Positions 50,772-59,168 are shown, counted from the stretch's first letter. The stretch: DNA of 64,000 nucleotides from CAZSHG01 sp964606695 [NCBI: uncultured bacterium] (GCA_964606695.1 CAZSHG010000002.1:62001-126000); one strand, 5' to 3'. The notes: generated from the letters alone by a model not told the origin. Program-made: numbers and translations.

Positions 50772-52345
50772 TTCTCGATTATATGGACAAGGTTATTCTG
50801 CAGATTTGTATCGTATCCCTTCGAGACAATATCGTAACTCAAATTGTCCCCCGTGGAAAAGAGCACCAGCGGGAGATACTCATCTTTAAGTTCGGTTTCA
50901 TTTTCCGCACCGGTCAATACGGATATCAACGCGCCGTCGTTGTCTATTAGAATCCTTCGCTGGGTTTCCGGCGCTTCGTTTTGGCCGGTTTTCACCCAAA
51001 CATAGATAAACCTTGCCAAGTCGGCGTATTGTTCGGAGACTTTTTCGACCATAGGCAAAGCGCGTATCGACGGTTCGCCTTCGAGATCGAAAAAGAAGAG
51101 CACGAGTGGTTTTTTATGTTTCACTCGATTGTGACTGAAAGGATTTCCGTCTATATCCGACAATGTAAATTCCGGAAACTCGCCACTCTGTGCCGGTTCG
51201 CCAATATATTCGGGCACAGAGACATCTACTTTGACGTCAGTGGTTTCGCCTTCTACTATTGTAAACGGTAGAGTCTGCACCCAAACGCTACCGGTTTGAT
51301 CGCGCATCCCGTTCTGTAGAACATAATCTCCGGTTGCCAGTTCGATTACAAATAATCCGTTCGAATCGGCCTGAGCGCCGATTTCATCCAGCGGCCAATA
51401 CGCGCCGCCCCCCTGAACCGTTACCGCGAAATGCTCCCATTCTTCCGCGTATTTACCGCCCCTGAAAAATCTCGCCGAAAGGTAGCCCATAGGTGCGTAA
51501 TCGGAAGTTACGAGATCGTAATCGAAACCGCCGCTGGCGGACACAACAGTCATGCCGCCGGGGAATTTTTCCGAGGGGAAATTCTTATTGCCGAATTCCT
51601 CCGGATTACGCGGATAAAGGGGAATCCATTTATCGGACTCGGAATCGTAAACCTCGACCCAGCTCATCCCCGAACCCTCGCCGCGTGTTGTTCTGATCAT
51701 CGCGTTTCTACAAGGTATTCCCAGGGACATAAGAATAGCTGTCGTGAGGGCACTACGTTCCCTTGAAGTTCCCCTGCCGCTTTTAAAGGTTTGGTCAGGC
51801 GCACGCATCCCGCCGAAAAACTCATAGCCCGAAGTGTCGATATTCTCCGCAACCCACTCGTTAACCACTCTCGCGGCGTCGCTAATGTTGCCCTTTTCGA
51901 AAGCTGTTGTGGAAAACTTTTCCCAGAACATTTTACGCCAAGGGGTTACCGGCTCATAACTTATTCGATAAGAGAGAATATAAGGTCTAAACATATCGGC
52001 GGGAATCTCCCACGGTGCGCTTTCGCGCGCTTTCCATGAATATTCGAGGTGCTCCGAAAGGATTTCTTCCGTCGCCAGCATATGGTCGAGATGAGGCATG
52101 GTTTCAATCAACCAGATAGCGTCGTCGCGACGTTCTCCGTCGAATTTCCCCACAAAATCTGCCAGTTCTCGCCAGTTGCCTACGGCGTCCTTATAGACTT
52201 CGAATAGATCCTCGACCAACGAATCGTCAACCGCTTTTTCCGCGGCTTTCCAGGCAGACGTGCTGTCGAAATCGTCCGCGAGGTTTTGCCCGTAAGCGCC
52301 GACACAGATAATTACGATGACTATGGTCAATAGAAAATACTTCAT
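50744..52345 (-). CDS. Exported transglutaminase-fold protein lacking the catalytic triad, with thioredoxin-like C-terminal domain
   Basis: 533 residues. Signal peptide 1-19 (FLLTIVIVIICVGAYG). A transglutaminase core spans about 120-300: the family's Cys block (GxC..E....A...LGIPAR) appears as GTSRERSALTTAILMSLGIPCR with Ser194 at the Cys position. The His block appears as MSWVEVY with Met227 in place of His, and the Asp block as WIPLYP with Tyr244 in place of Asp. A beta-sandwich linker follows (320-390). The C-terminal domain at about 395-520 (FPEFTLSDIDGNPF, LVLFFFDLEGEPSIRALPMVEKV) is TlpA/AhpC-like but has no CxxC. Both enzyme folds therefore seem catalytically dead, pointing to a binding or structural role. 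Fold assignment is from motif spacing and needs confirmation. Confidence 0.75.
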   Translation of the reverse strand: MKYFLLTIVIVIICVGAYGQNLADDFDSTSAWKAAEKAVDDSLVEDLFEVYKDAVGNWRELADFVGKFDGERRDDAIWLIETMPHLDHMLATEEILSEHLEYSWKARESAPWEIPADMFRPYILSYRISYEPVTPWRKMFWEKFSTTAFEKGNISDAARVVNEWVAENIDTSGYEFFGGMRAPDQTFKSGRGTSRERSALTTAILMSLGIPCRNAMIRTTRGEGSGMSWVEVYDSESDKWIPLYPRNPEEFGNKNFPSEKFPGGMTVVSASGGFDYDLVTSDYAPMGYLSARFFRGGKYAEEWEHFAVTVQGGGAYWPLDEIGAQADSNGLFVIELATGDYVLQNGMRDQTGSVWVQTLPFTIVEGETTDVKVDVSVPEYIGEPAQSGEFPEFTLSDIDGNPFSHNRVKHKKPLVLFFFDLEGEPSIRALPMVEKVSEQYADLARFIYVWVKTGQNEAPETQRRILIDNDGALISVLTGAENETELKDEYLPLVLFSTGDNLSYDIVSKGYDTNLQNNLVHIIEKCLDERQSQ

Positions 52346-52365
52346 ATTCCGCCTTTCATTGTATT

Positions 52366-52394
52366 ATAATATATTTCAAAAGCTCATTTATCAA
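52366..52394 (-). promoter_or_regulatory. Promoter of the transglutaminase-like/gpsA operon
   Basis: Minus strand: TTGATA (52394-52389), 17 bases, TATTAT (52371-52366), about 20 bases before the ATG at 52345. Confidence 0.7.
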
Positions 52395-52444
52395 GAGAAA
52401 AGGACAAAAACGTATTATTATTGCCGGGTAACTTCGGTTTTTCG

Positions 52445-52473
52445 TTGACATACCGCGCCCTTAAACGTAATAT
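52445..52473 (+). promoter_or_regulatory. Promoter of the aspS-phoH operon
   Basis: TTGACA (52445-52450), 17 bases, TAATAT (52468-52473), about 28 bases before the ATG at 52501. Confidence 0.65.
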
Positions 52474-52500
52474 TACTAATTATTGTTTTATTGGAGGATT

Positions 52501-54276
52501 ATGCTCGAAACACAAATGAGAACACATACTTGCGGGGAACTCAGGCCGGAAATGGCGGGAGAAGCCGTTACGTTAGTAGGCTGGATGCACCACGAACGTC
52601 ACCACGGAGGCGTGCTCTTCATCGACCTCAGAGACCGCTACGGCAGAACTCAGGTAACATTCAAACCGGAATTGAAAGACCTCTTCGATAGAGCGGAGAA
52701 GTTGAATCACGAAGATGTCATTCAGGTAAAAGGAACGGTTACGGTCCGACCGCAGGAAGCCCGTAATCCGAATATGGCGACTGGCGATATCGAAGTTATC
52801 GCGGAAGGACTTTCGGTTCTTGCGAAAGCCAAAACACCTCCGTTTGTAATCGAAGACGAAGTCCACGCGATGGAAGACACGCGGTTAAAATATCGCTACT
52901 TAGACCTTCGCCGCCCGGAATTACGCGATGCTATGTTATTGCGTAGCCACGCGAATATAGTAGCGCGAAAATACCTTCAGGAACTCGGCTTTGTGGATAT
53001 CGAGACCTCTACACTGGTTCGATCGACGCCTGAAGGCGCACGAGATTTTCTGGTTCCCAGCAGAAAACATAAGGGAAAATTTTACGCATTACCTCAGTCC
53101 CCTCAGATTTACAAGCAACTGCTAATGATCGCCGGTTTCGATCGATATTATCAGATTGCCCGATGTTACCGTGACGAGGATTTGCGTGCCGACCGTCAAC
53201 CGGAATTCACTCAGATCGACGTCGAAATGTCCTTCGTCGAGCAGGAAGATGTTCTTCGTATGGCAGAGGGCTTGTTGGCCAGGCTTTTAAGCGAAATCAG
53301 GGGCATCAATTTAAAGCTACCCGTGAAACGGATGGATTACGACGAAGCAATGCTCAGGTTTGGTTCAGATAAGCCGGACTTACGTTTCGGCCTGGAAATA
53401 GAAGATGTAACCGAAATCGCCACGAAAAGTTCATTCAACGTATTCTCCGGAACGGTCGAAAAGGGCGGGTCGGTCAGATGTCTTTACGTGCCACGGGGCG
53501 CCGAATTGTCGCGTAAGGACATCGATGAACTAACCGAACTCTCCAGGAGATACGGCGCGAAAGGTCTCGCCCAATGTAAATTCATAGATGGCGAGTTCAC
53601 CGGCGGTATCGCAAAATTCCTCGATGAAAATGAGCGGTTAGCATATCTGGATAGATTTTCCCCAGAAGACGGTTCTATATTCCTTTTCGTAGCGGATAAA
53701 CCGCTTGTATGCGCAAGGGCGTTAGGTGCACTGCGACTCGAAATGGGCAGACGTTTCGATCTTATAGATGAAAAGCGCTGGGAGATGTTTTTCGTTGTTA
53801 ACTTCCCTATGTTCGAAATAGACGAGGAAACCGGTCGCCCGGTGGCCAGGCATCATCCTTTCACGATGGTGTATCCAGAGGATATAGACAGGCTGGAGAG
53901 CGATCCGATGTCCGTTCGCTCCATTGCATACGATCTCGTATTGAATGGCTACGAAATCGCCGGCGGCAGTATCAGAACGCACGATCCCGGATTGCTTCGT
54001 CGGGTAATGAAGGCGATAAAATTAGACGAAAGGGAGGCCGAGAACAAGTTCGGTTTCTTAATGGAAGCTATGAATTACGGCGTGCCACCCCACGGTGGAA
54101 TCGCCTTTGGATGGGATAGAATCATTATGTTACTCGCCGGGAAAACTTCCCTTCGGGACATCATCGCTTTCCCAAAAACCACTACGGCACAGTCACTGAT
54201 GGACGGCTGTCCCAATGAAGTGGATGAAAAACAACTCGAAGAACTCGGGCTAAAAATCGTCGAAGAGAGGAACTAA
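52501..54276 (+). CDS. aspS: Aspartyl-tRNA synthetase
   Basis: Charges tRNA(Asp), possibly also tRNA(Asn). From ATG 52501 (TTGGAGGATT upstream) it has 591 residues, the bacterial-type length with GAD insertion. The N-terminal anticodon OB domain has TCGELRPEMAGEAVTLVGWMHHERHHGGVLFIDLRDRYG. Class II motif 2 is QIARCYRDEDLRADRQPEFTQIDVEMSF. The flipping loop shows RSTPEGARDFLVPSR and LPQSPQIYKQLLMI. Motif 3 is FGWDRIIMLL with GVPPHGGIAFG. The start at 52516 is possible but poorly spaced from the ribosome binding site. In bacterial-type AspRS the residue pairing H-G at the anticodon loop (HHGG) can indicate a non-discriminating enzyme; not decided here. Confidence 0.97.
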   Translation: MLETQMRTHTCGELRPEMAGEAVTLVGWMHHERHHGGVLFIDLRDRYGRTQVTFKPELKDLFDRAEKLNHEDVIQVKGTVTVRPQEARNPNMATGDIEVIAEGLSVLAKAKTPPFVIEDEVHAMEDTRLKYRYLDLRRPELRDAMLLRSHANIVARKYLQELGFVDIETSTLVRSTPEGARDFLVPSRKHKGKFYALPQSPQIYKQLLMIAGFDRYYQIARCYRDEDLRADRQPEFTQIDVEMSFVEQEDVLRMAEGLLARLLSEIRGINLKLPVKRMDYDEAMLRFGSDKPDLRFGLEIEDVTEIATKSSFNVFSGTVEKGGSVRCLYVPRGAELSRKDIDELTELSRRYGAKGLAQCKFIDGEFTGGIAKFLDENERLAYLDRFSPEDGSIFLFVADKPLVCARALGALRLEMGRRFDLIDEKRWEMFFVVNFPMFEIDEETGRPVARHHPFTMVYPEDIDRLESDPMSVRSIAYDLVLNGYEIAGGSIRTHDPGLLRRVMKAIKLDEREAENKFGFLMEAMNYGVPPHGGIAFGWDRIIMLLAGKTSLRDIIAFPKTTTAQSLMDGCPNEVDEKQLEELGLKIVEERN

Positions 54277-54277
54277 T

Positions 54278-55285
54278 TTGAGTAAAAAAGCTTCTAAAAT
54301 ATCTGCTACGGGAGAACCTATCAAGTTATCACTCGAAGGCATTGACCAACGTAAACTATTCGGTCCGGGAAACGTTTTTGCAACCGATATCGAGTTGCGG
54401 TTTCCGGTAAAACTGGTTGCCCGCGGAGACGAATTAAAAATATTCGGCGATCCACCCGCAACGGAACAGGTGCGTGATATATTCGAGCAGATGATAGACC
54501 ATCTGGAGGGTGGCGGGATACTCACAGAACAATCGTTGGAATACGCCATCCGAATGGTAAAAAAGGACGAGAAACCGCTGATTCAGGAGGATTCCGACGA
54601 CAGAATTATCCTGACCAACAGGCATCAGGCGATCCGCCCCAGAAGCCGGGGACAGCGCAGATATATCGAGGCTATATATTCGAACGATCTGGTTTTCTCT
54701 ATTGGCCCCGCCGGGACAGGTAAGACCTTTTTAGCCGTAGCCTGCGCGGTGCGGGCTCTCAAGGAGAGGATTATCGACAGAATAATCCTTGTTAGACCTG
54801 CTGTAGAGGCGGATGAATCCCTCGGATTCCTTCCGGGGGACATGAAAGAGAAAGTAGATCCTTATCTACGCCCGCTTTACGACGCCTTATACGATATGAT
54901 CCCAACCCAGCGGATGGATAAATACCTTGCCGAAGGTATAATCGAGGTAGCCCCGCTGGCTTATATGCGCGGAAGAACACTCAACAATAGTTTCATCATT
55001 CTCGATGAAGCACAGAACACGACCATAAGGCAAATGAAGATGTTTCTCACTCGACTGGGGATAAACAGCAAAGCGGTAGTTACCGGAGACATCACGCAGA
55101 TAGACCTGCCTACCAAAAGAGGAAGCGGGCTTGTCCAGATCAAAGGTGTTCTGGATGGTATCGATGGAATAGCCTTCGTCTATCTGGACGACAAGGATGT
55201 AGTCCGCCATAAACTGGTTCAGGATATAATCCTTGCGTATGAGAAATACGAAGAGCGCGTTTCCGAGAAAGGGGACGAAGAATAG
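54278..55285 (+). CDS. PhoH-family ATPase
   Basis: 335-residue PhoH-like protein, a P-loop ATPase often linked to rRNA maturation or stress. Residues 1-110 are an N-terminal KH-like region (LFGPGNVFATDIELRFPVKLVARGDELKIFGDPP). The ATPase core has RGQRRYIEAI (the Q motif), Walker A SIGPAGTGKT (141-150), VRPAVEADESLGFLPGDMKEKVDPYLRPLYDAL, Walker B FIILDEAQNTT and TGDITQIDLP. In many bacteria phoH stands with ybeY and a 7TM-HD gene. Here it is instead between aspS and a small unknown gene. TTG at 54278 is the start, with GAGAGG seven bases upstream. Confidence 0.93.
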   Translation: MSKKASKISATGEPIKLSLEGIDQRKLFGPGNVFATDIELRFPVKLVARGDELKIFGDPPATEQVRDIFEQMIDHLEGGGILTEQSLEYAIRMVKKDEKPLIQEDSDDRIILTNRHQAIRPRSRGQRRYIEAIYSNDLVFSIGPAGTGKTFLAVACAVRALKERIIDRIILVRPAVEADESLGFLPGDMKEKVDPYLRPLYDALYDMIPTQRMDKYLAEGIIEVAPLAYMRGRTLNNSFIILDEAQNTTIRQMKMFLTRLGINSKAVVTGDITQIDLPTKRGSGLVQIKGVLDGIDGIAFVYLDDKDVVRHKLVQDIILAYEKYEERVSEKGDEE

Positions 55286-55287
55286 CA

Positions 55288-55491
55288 GTGGCTAAGGCTA
55301 TCGAGAGGGTCGCCGTAATCAAACATGGTTCGGCGGTGAACGAATTGAAGAATGTTGTCGGATTATCCGATGACAAAACCGCCGCAATTCACGACAGCGT
55401 TATCCCATATACCCAGGAATTCCTCGATGCGTTTTCTGAAAAAAGGCTTCTTCTAATCGGCCGTAAATACTCGTATAATGAATTTGAATAA
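55288..55491 (+). CDS. Small hypothetical protein
   Basis: 67 residues from GTG 55288, two bases after the phoH stop, with GGGGACGAAG upstream. No family was recognised. The protein has no signal peptide or membrane segment. Mixed charged helices (AVNELKNVVGLSDDKTAAIHD) and a short aromatic end (LLLIGRKYSYNEFE) are visible. The tight spacing suggests a real third cistron of the aspS unit. RNA polymerase omega and YbeY were considered and do not fit. Confidence 0.5.
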   Translation: MAKAIERVAVIKHGSAVNELKNVVGLSDDKTAAIHDSVIPYTQEFLDAFSEKRLLLIGRKYSYNEFE

Positions 55492-55599
55492 AGGATTTAC
55501 TGGAGAACTCGAGCAATCGTAAATTTCACTATAGATTTGCGTTTTTTATGGTAGATATACTTATGGGTGAGTTCTCGGCTTAGTTTCTATCCACGGCAG

Positions 55600-55651
55600 A
55601 GCGGCTGGCACGAGGATTGCGACATGCCCTGCAATCCTCGCGCCAGCCGCT
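55600..55651 (+). repeat. TCAC/GCGC hairpin element, copy 5 (short-loop form); possible terminator
   Basis: AGCGGCTG (55600-55607), GCAC, GAGGATTGC, 10-nt loop, GCAATCCTC, GCGC, CAGCCGCT (55644-55651): a 21-bp stem with a single A/C mismatch. It ends two bases before the stop of the MalK-like gene and after the gene ending at 55491. On the plus strand TTTCATTT follows, so it may terminate aspS-operon transcripts. Confidence 0.75.
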
Positions 55652-55652
55652 T

Positions 55653-56744
55653 TCATTTAGCATTAATCTTCTCCGCAGTCAGACGCTCTTCCGTTTCGCT
55701 GTCGAAGAGATGGACTTTTTCAATATTGAAGGCGAACCCGAGTTTCTCGCCCATTTGCGGGTTGACATCCGGTTCGACTCGCGCGGTTATTTCGACTCCG
55801 GTGTAATCGAATGTCAGGAAAATTTCGTTGCCCATGGGTTCGACTACATCGACTGTGGTTTCGAAAATGGGGTCGTCGGAGACGTAGATGTCCTCAGGGC
55901 GGACACCCAGCCAGACTACTTCTGAGTGGGCTTTTGCGAGGGCTTTTTTTTGAGTTTCGTTGAGGGGAATTTCGTTGCCGAGGATGAAAAGATTTTTGTC
56001 CTTGCGGTCCGCGCGAAGGAAATTCATCGCGGGGGAGCCTATGAAACCGCCTACGAACATGTTGACCGGCTTTTGGTAAAGGGTCAAGGGCGCATCGACC
56101 TGCTGAATTAGGCCGTGGTTGATGACTGCGATGCGGGTGCCCATGGTCATCGCCTCGGTTTGGTCGTGGGTAACGTATATCATCGTGGTTTTGAGCTTGT
56201 TATGAAGCTGGGAAATTTCCGCGCGCATTTTGACACGAAGCTTGGCGTCGAGGTTCGAGAGGGGTTCGTCGAAGAGGAAGACTTTGGGCTTGCGGACGAT
56301 AGCTCTTCCGAGGGCGACTCTCTGCCGTTGCCCGCCGGAAAGGGCGCGCGGTTTGCGGTCGAGATATTCCTTTATACCGAGGATTTCCGCGGCTTCGGTA
56401 ACGCGTTTATCGATATCGTCTCGTTCCATATTGCGCATTCGTAGCGGGAATTCCATGTTTCGGCGCACGGTCATGTGCGGATAAAGGGCGTAGGATTGGA
56501 ACACCATGCCTATATCGCGGTCGGAGGGGGAGAGTTCGTTGACGACGCGGTCGCCGATTTTGATTGTGCCCTCGGTGATTTCTTCGAGGCCGGCGATCAT
56601 CCTCAAAACCGTAGATTTACCGCATCCCGACGGCCCGACGAGGACCATGAACTCGCCGTCCTTTACGCGTAAGTTCGCATCGGCGACCGCTTTGGTTTTA
56701 CCCTCGTAGATTTTTGAGACGTTTTCGAGAATAACTTCGGCCAT
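55653..56744 (-). CDS. ABC transporter ATP-binding protein, MalK/UgpC/MsmK type
   Basis: Sugar- or glycerol-phosphate-import ATPase, 363 residues. The NBD (1-235) has Walker A GPSGCGKST, Q-loop VFQSYALYPHMTV, signature LSGGQRQRVALGRAIV, Walker B VFLFDEPLSNLDAKLR and switch His YVTHDQTEAMTMG. The C-terminal regulatory OB domain (MNFLRADRKD, LGVRPEDIYV, GNEIFLTFDYTG) is typical of MalK relatives. No permease or substrate-binding protein gene is adjacent, so it may energise several importers as MsmK/MsmX ATPases do. A promoter lies at 56788-56816. Confidence 0.93.
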   Translation of the reverse strand: MAEVILENVSKIYEGKTKAVADANLRVKDGEFMVLVGPSGCGKSTVLRMIAGLEEITEGTIKIGDRVVNELSPSDRDIGMVFQSYALYPHMTVRRNMEFPLRMRNMERDDIDKRVTEAAEILGIKEYLDRKPRALSGGQRQRVALGRAIVRKPKVFLFDEPLSNLDAKLRVKMRAEISQLHNKLKTTMIYVTHDQTEAMTMGTRIAVINHGLIQQVDAPLTLYQKPVNMFVGGFIGSPAMNFLRADRKDKNLFILGNEIPLNETQKKALAKAHSEVVWLGVRPEDIYVSDDPIFETTVDVVEPMGNEIFLTFDYTGVEITARVEPDVNPQMGEKLGFAFNIEKVHLFDSETEERLTAEKINAK

Positions 56745-56787
56745 GATGTCCTCGCGAGATTAGCGTGTTTCATCAAACTGCCCAATC

Positions 56788-56816
56788 AATTAACAACTGA
56801 TTTCCTGGAAAATCAA
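56788..56816 (-). promoter_or_regulatory. Promoter of the MalK-like gene
   Basis: Minus strand: TTGATT (56816-56811), 17 bases, TTAATT (56793-56788), about 45 bases before the ATG at 56744. Confidence 0.55.
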
Positions 56817-56894
56817 GGGGAAAATGGCGGGTGTGGGGGAATAAAAACAAGAAATAACTTGCGAAGGAACTATTTTGGGATTAATTTGGGCATT

Positions 56895-57989
56895 ATGGAT
56901 ATAGTAAACCTTAAATATGGAGAATTATTCTCTGGCCCTGGTGGATTAGCCTTAGGAGCAATGCTTGCAAGCTTGGAAACAGCCGAGTCCGAATACAGGA
57001 TTGAGCATGCATGGGCATCCGATTACGATAACGACTCTTGTAGCACTTACCAAAAAAATATCTGCCCAGATAAACCGGAAACCGTTATTTGCCAAGACAT
57101 TAAATCACTCGAAATCCAGGCGCTTCCAAAAGTAGATATCTTTGCCTATGGTTTTCCCTGCAACGATTTCAGCATTGTTGGAGAACAGAAGGGATTTAAC
57201 GGGGGATATGGGCCATTGTATTCTTACGGAGTAGATGTCCTAAATAAATTGAAACCACTTTGTTTTGTTGCTGAGAATGTAAACGGTCTTACTTCTGCAA
57301 ATAATGGAGGTGCTTTTTCACAAATCCTTAGAGATTTAGAAAATGCAGCCGATGGTTATAACATCGTCGCAAACCTCTATAAAGCAGAAGAATACGGAGT
57401 GCCACAAACAAGACACAGAATTATAATGGTCGGTTTCACAAAGTCTTCCAGCTTTTGGTTTAGAGTCCCCAGGCCTACAACTGCGAGAAACTATATTTCT
57501 TCAAAAACGGCAATTGAGAATCCGCCTATCGAAAAAAACGCACCTAACAACGAAAAAACAAGACAATCTAAACGAGTTATCGAAAGGCTAAAGCATATCA
57601 AGCCCGGCCAAAACTGCTGGGATGCTGATTTACCCGAACACCTCAAGCTGAATGTTAAAGGCGCCAAGCTAAGCCAAATTTATAAAAGACTCGACCCTGA
57701 CAAACCCTCATACACGATTACAGGAAGCGGCGGTGGAGGAACTCATGTTTATCATTATTCTGAAAATCGAGCTCTTACCAACAGAGAAAGAGCAAGACTT
57801 CAAACCTTCCCCGATGATTTCGTGTTCCATGGCCCTAAAGAGAGCGTGAGAAAACAAATCGGCATGGCTGTTCCTCCGAGACTTGCAAAAATTATCTACG
57901 AGAGCATTCTTAAAACTATAGCCGGAATTCCATATGATTCTGTCGAGCCGAACCTTAATATCAACAAATCTCTATTTGAAAGCTGGTAA
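56895..57989 (+). CDS. Type II DNA (cytosine-5)-methyltransferase
   Basis: Modification enzyme of a restriction-modification pair. From ATG 56895 it has 364 residues; a TTG at 56859 would add 12 codons without similarity. C5-methyltransferase motifs in order: I ELFSGPGGLALGAM, IV GFPCNDFS with catalytic Cys89, VI ENVNGL with Glu127, VIII QTRHRIIMVG, IX region RERARLQTFPDDF and X IGMAVPP (usual IGNAVPP). The target-recognition region is about 215-290 and is unlike families I can name, so the site is unknown. The gene is AT-rich (a sampled 60-base line is 32% GC) compared with its flanks, suggesting recent transfer. Its last 19 bases are duplicated before the endonuclease gene. Confidence 0.94.
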   Translation: MDIVNLKYGELFSGPGGLALGAMLASLETAESEYRIEHAWASDYDNDSCSTYQKNICPDKPETVICQDIKSLEIQALPKVDIFAYGFPCNDFSIVGEQKGFNGGYGPLYSYGVDVLNKLKPLCFVAENVNGLTSANNGGAFSQILRDLENAADGYNIVANLYKAEEYGVPQTRHRIIMVGFTKSSSFWFRVPRPTTARNYISSKTAIENPPIEKNAPNNEKTRQSKRVIERLKHIKPGQNCWDADLPEHLKLNVKGAKLSQIYKRLDPDKPSYTITGSGGGGTHVYHYSENRALTNRERARLQTFPDDFVFHGPKESVRKQIGMAVPPRLAKIIYESILKTIAGIPYDSVEPNLNINKSLFESW

Positions 57990-58009
57990 TCTATTTGAAA
58001 GCTGGTAAT
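57972..58009 (+). repeat. Perfect 19-bp tandem duplication at the methyltransferase stop
   Basis: CTATTTGAAAGCTGGTAAT occurs at 57972-57990 and again at 57991-58009. The first copy encodes the last residues and stop of the methyltransferase; the second is non-coding spacer ending two bases before the endonuclease ATG at 58012. Confidence 0.97.
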
Positions 58010-58011
58010 CG

Positions 58012-58968
58012 ATGAACAAAGAAACCGCAATCACCCAAATCGTAGGCAATACGGGTGTTGATATTACTTCTGCCGAGCTTATTCTGCGAAAAGCTAAAGA
58101 AGGTGGAGAAGTCGCGGGAAAATGTTACGAAAAATGGCTTAATGAGCGATTCCTTCCAAATATAGTCAAAATTGATCTTTCCGACTACACAAGAATGTGC
58201 GTCGATGCCCTAAAAATCCTTGGGACTACAGCCGCCACCGATTACGGAAGTTCACGTCAGAGGGATTTAGGCCAGCTTTGGGCGGATATGACTAGAGGTT
58301 ATCTCGGCGAAATAGCGGTGAAGAATTTCTTAAAGAAAAAGTGGGATATTGACATTACACTTGGGCACGAAACAGGGGAACTTGAAGAATACCTCCCCAC
58401 TGACATCGAGAAAATCAAAGATTCATCAGGGAAATACAGACCAGCCAAACTGAAAGTTAGTATCAAGGCAACGAAATGGAATGGCATCTGGCTCGACATC
58501 CCCGGAGACCAGTTTAACCACTCAGATATTCATCTAATGACTAAGGTTCATACTGGAAGAGACCATCTTTTCGCTTTTTTCAAAGTGATAAGCGTGTTCA
58601 AAGATAAAGTTCTGAAAAAGGGTATTGAGGAGGGCGCTATCGACGAAACTCAGGCAGGTGATATTTTTACGAAATTACCTGATTTCAAGCCAATTGTCGC
58701 TTACATAGCTGGTTTTGCGGAAAAGGAGAATCTACTGAATAATCCAAGATACGAATTCAAAGTCGGTCCGAAACACGCCACGATTTATGCCTGGAATGGT
58801 GAGATCACAAACACTGACCTAAAGAATATTAAGAAAGACAACGATGTCTCCGGTGACGTAAAGTTTTCGGGGATTGGTCGATTCTCGCACGATAGTGGTT
58901 ATTTATTTAATACCGGCAATCTCCGATGGAGCGAAAGCGATTGGGAAGGACTTCTTAGGAGACTATAA
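58012..58968 (+). CDS. Probable type II restriction endonuclease
   Basis: 318 residues, no family named from sequence alone. The assignment rests on its place directly after a C5-methyltransferase, same strand and same AT-rich composition. Secondary clues are an acidic residue in an early helix (RGYLGEIAVKNFL) and a following beta-strand with a central lysine, LKVSIKATKWNGIWLDIP, resembling the order of a PD-(D/E)xK nuclease core. The residue two before the lysine is Ser rather than Asp or Glu, so the assignment of the active site is uncertain. The protein contains no membrane segment. Expression probably depends on readthrough from the methyltransferase, which would delay cutting until modification is made. 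Confidence 0.75.
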   Translation: MNKETAITQIVGNTGVDITSAELILRKAKEGGEVAGKCYEKWLNERFLPNIVKIDLSDYTRMCVDALKILGTTAATDYGSSRQRDLGQLWADMTRGYLGEIAVKNFLKKKWDIDITLGHETGELEEYLPTDIEKIKDSSGKYRPAKLKVSIKATKWNGIWLDIPGDQFNHSDIHLMTKVHTGRDHLFAFFKVISVFKDKVLKKGIEEGAIDETQAGDIFTKLPDFKPIVAYIAGFAEKENLLNNPRYEFKVGPKHATIYAWNGEITNTDLKNIKKDNDVSGDVKFSGIGRFSHDSGYLFNTGNLRWSESDWEGLLRRL

Positions 58969-58988
58969 TCCCAATCCCCGTGGTTATG

Positions 58989-59168
58989 CCGTCGGAAGGC
59001 CTCTCTTTCCCGTCTGGAGGCCAAACGATTCTTCTGGAGGGCTTCCTTTCCCGTCGGAAGGCCTCTCTTTCGCGTCTGGAGGCCAAACGATTCTTCCTTC
59101 GACCCTAACGATTCTTCTGGAGGGCTTCCTTTTTCCGTCGGAAGGCCTCTTTTTTCTGTGGGGAAGGC
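58989..59168. repeat. 62-nt tandem repeat with about 21-nt subunits, 2.5 copies
   Basis: Copy 1 is 58989-59050 (62 nt), copy 2 is 59051-59134 (62 nt plus a 22-nt internal partial duplication around ACGATTCTT), and copy 3 is 59135-59168 (partial). Each begins CCGTCGGAAGGCCTCT. Subunits CCGTCGGAAGGCCTCTCTTTC, CCGTCTGGAGGCCAAACGATTC and TTCTGGAGGGCTTCCTTTC resemble one another. It fills the gap between the convergent endonuclease and HELGH-protein genes. Confidence 0.85.

Noticed and set aside
55288-55491. RNA polymerase omega subunit (rpoZ)
   Set aside because: Size is right, but the conserved RxxLV..A..RARQL-type core is absent.
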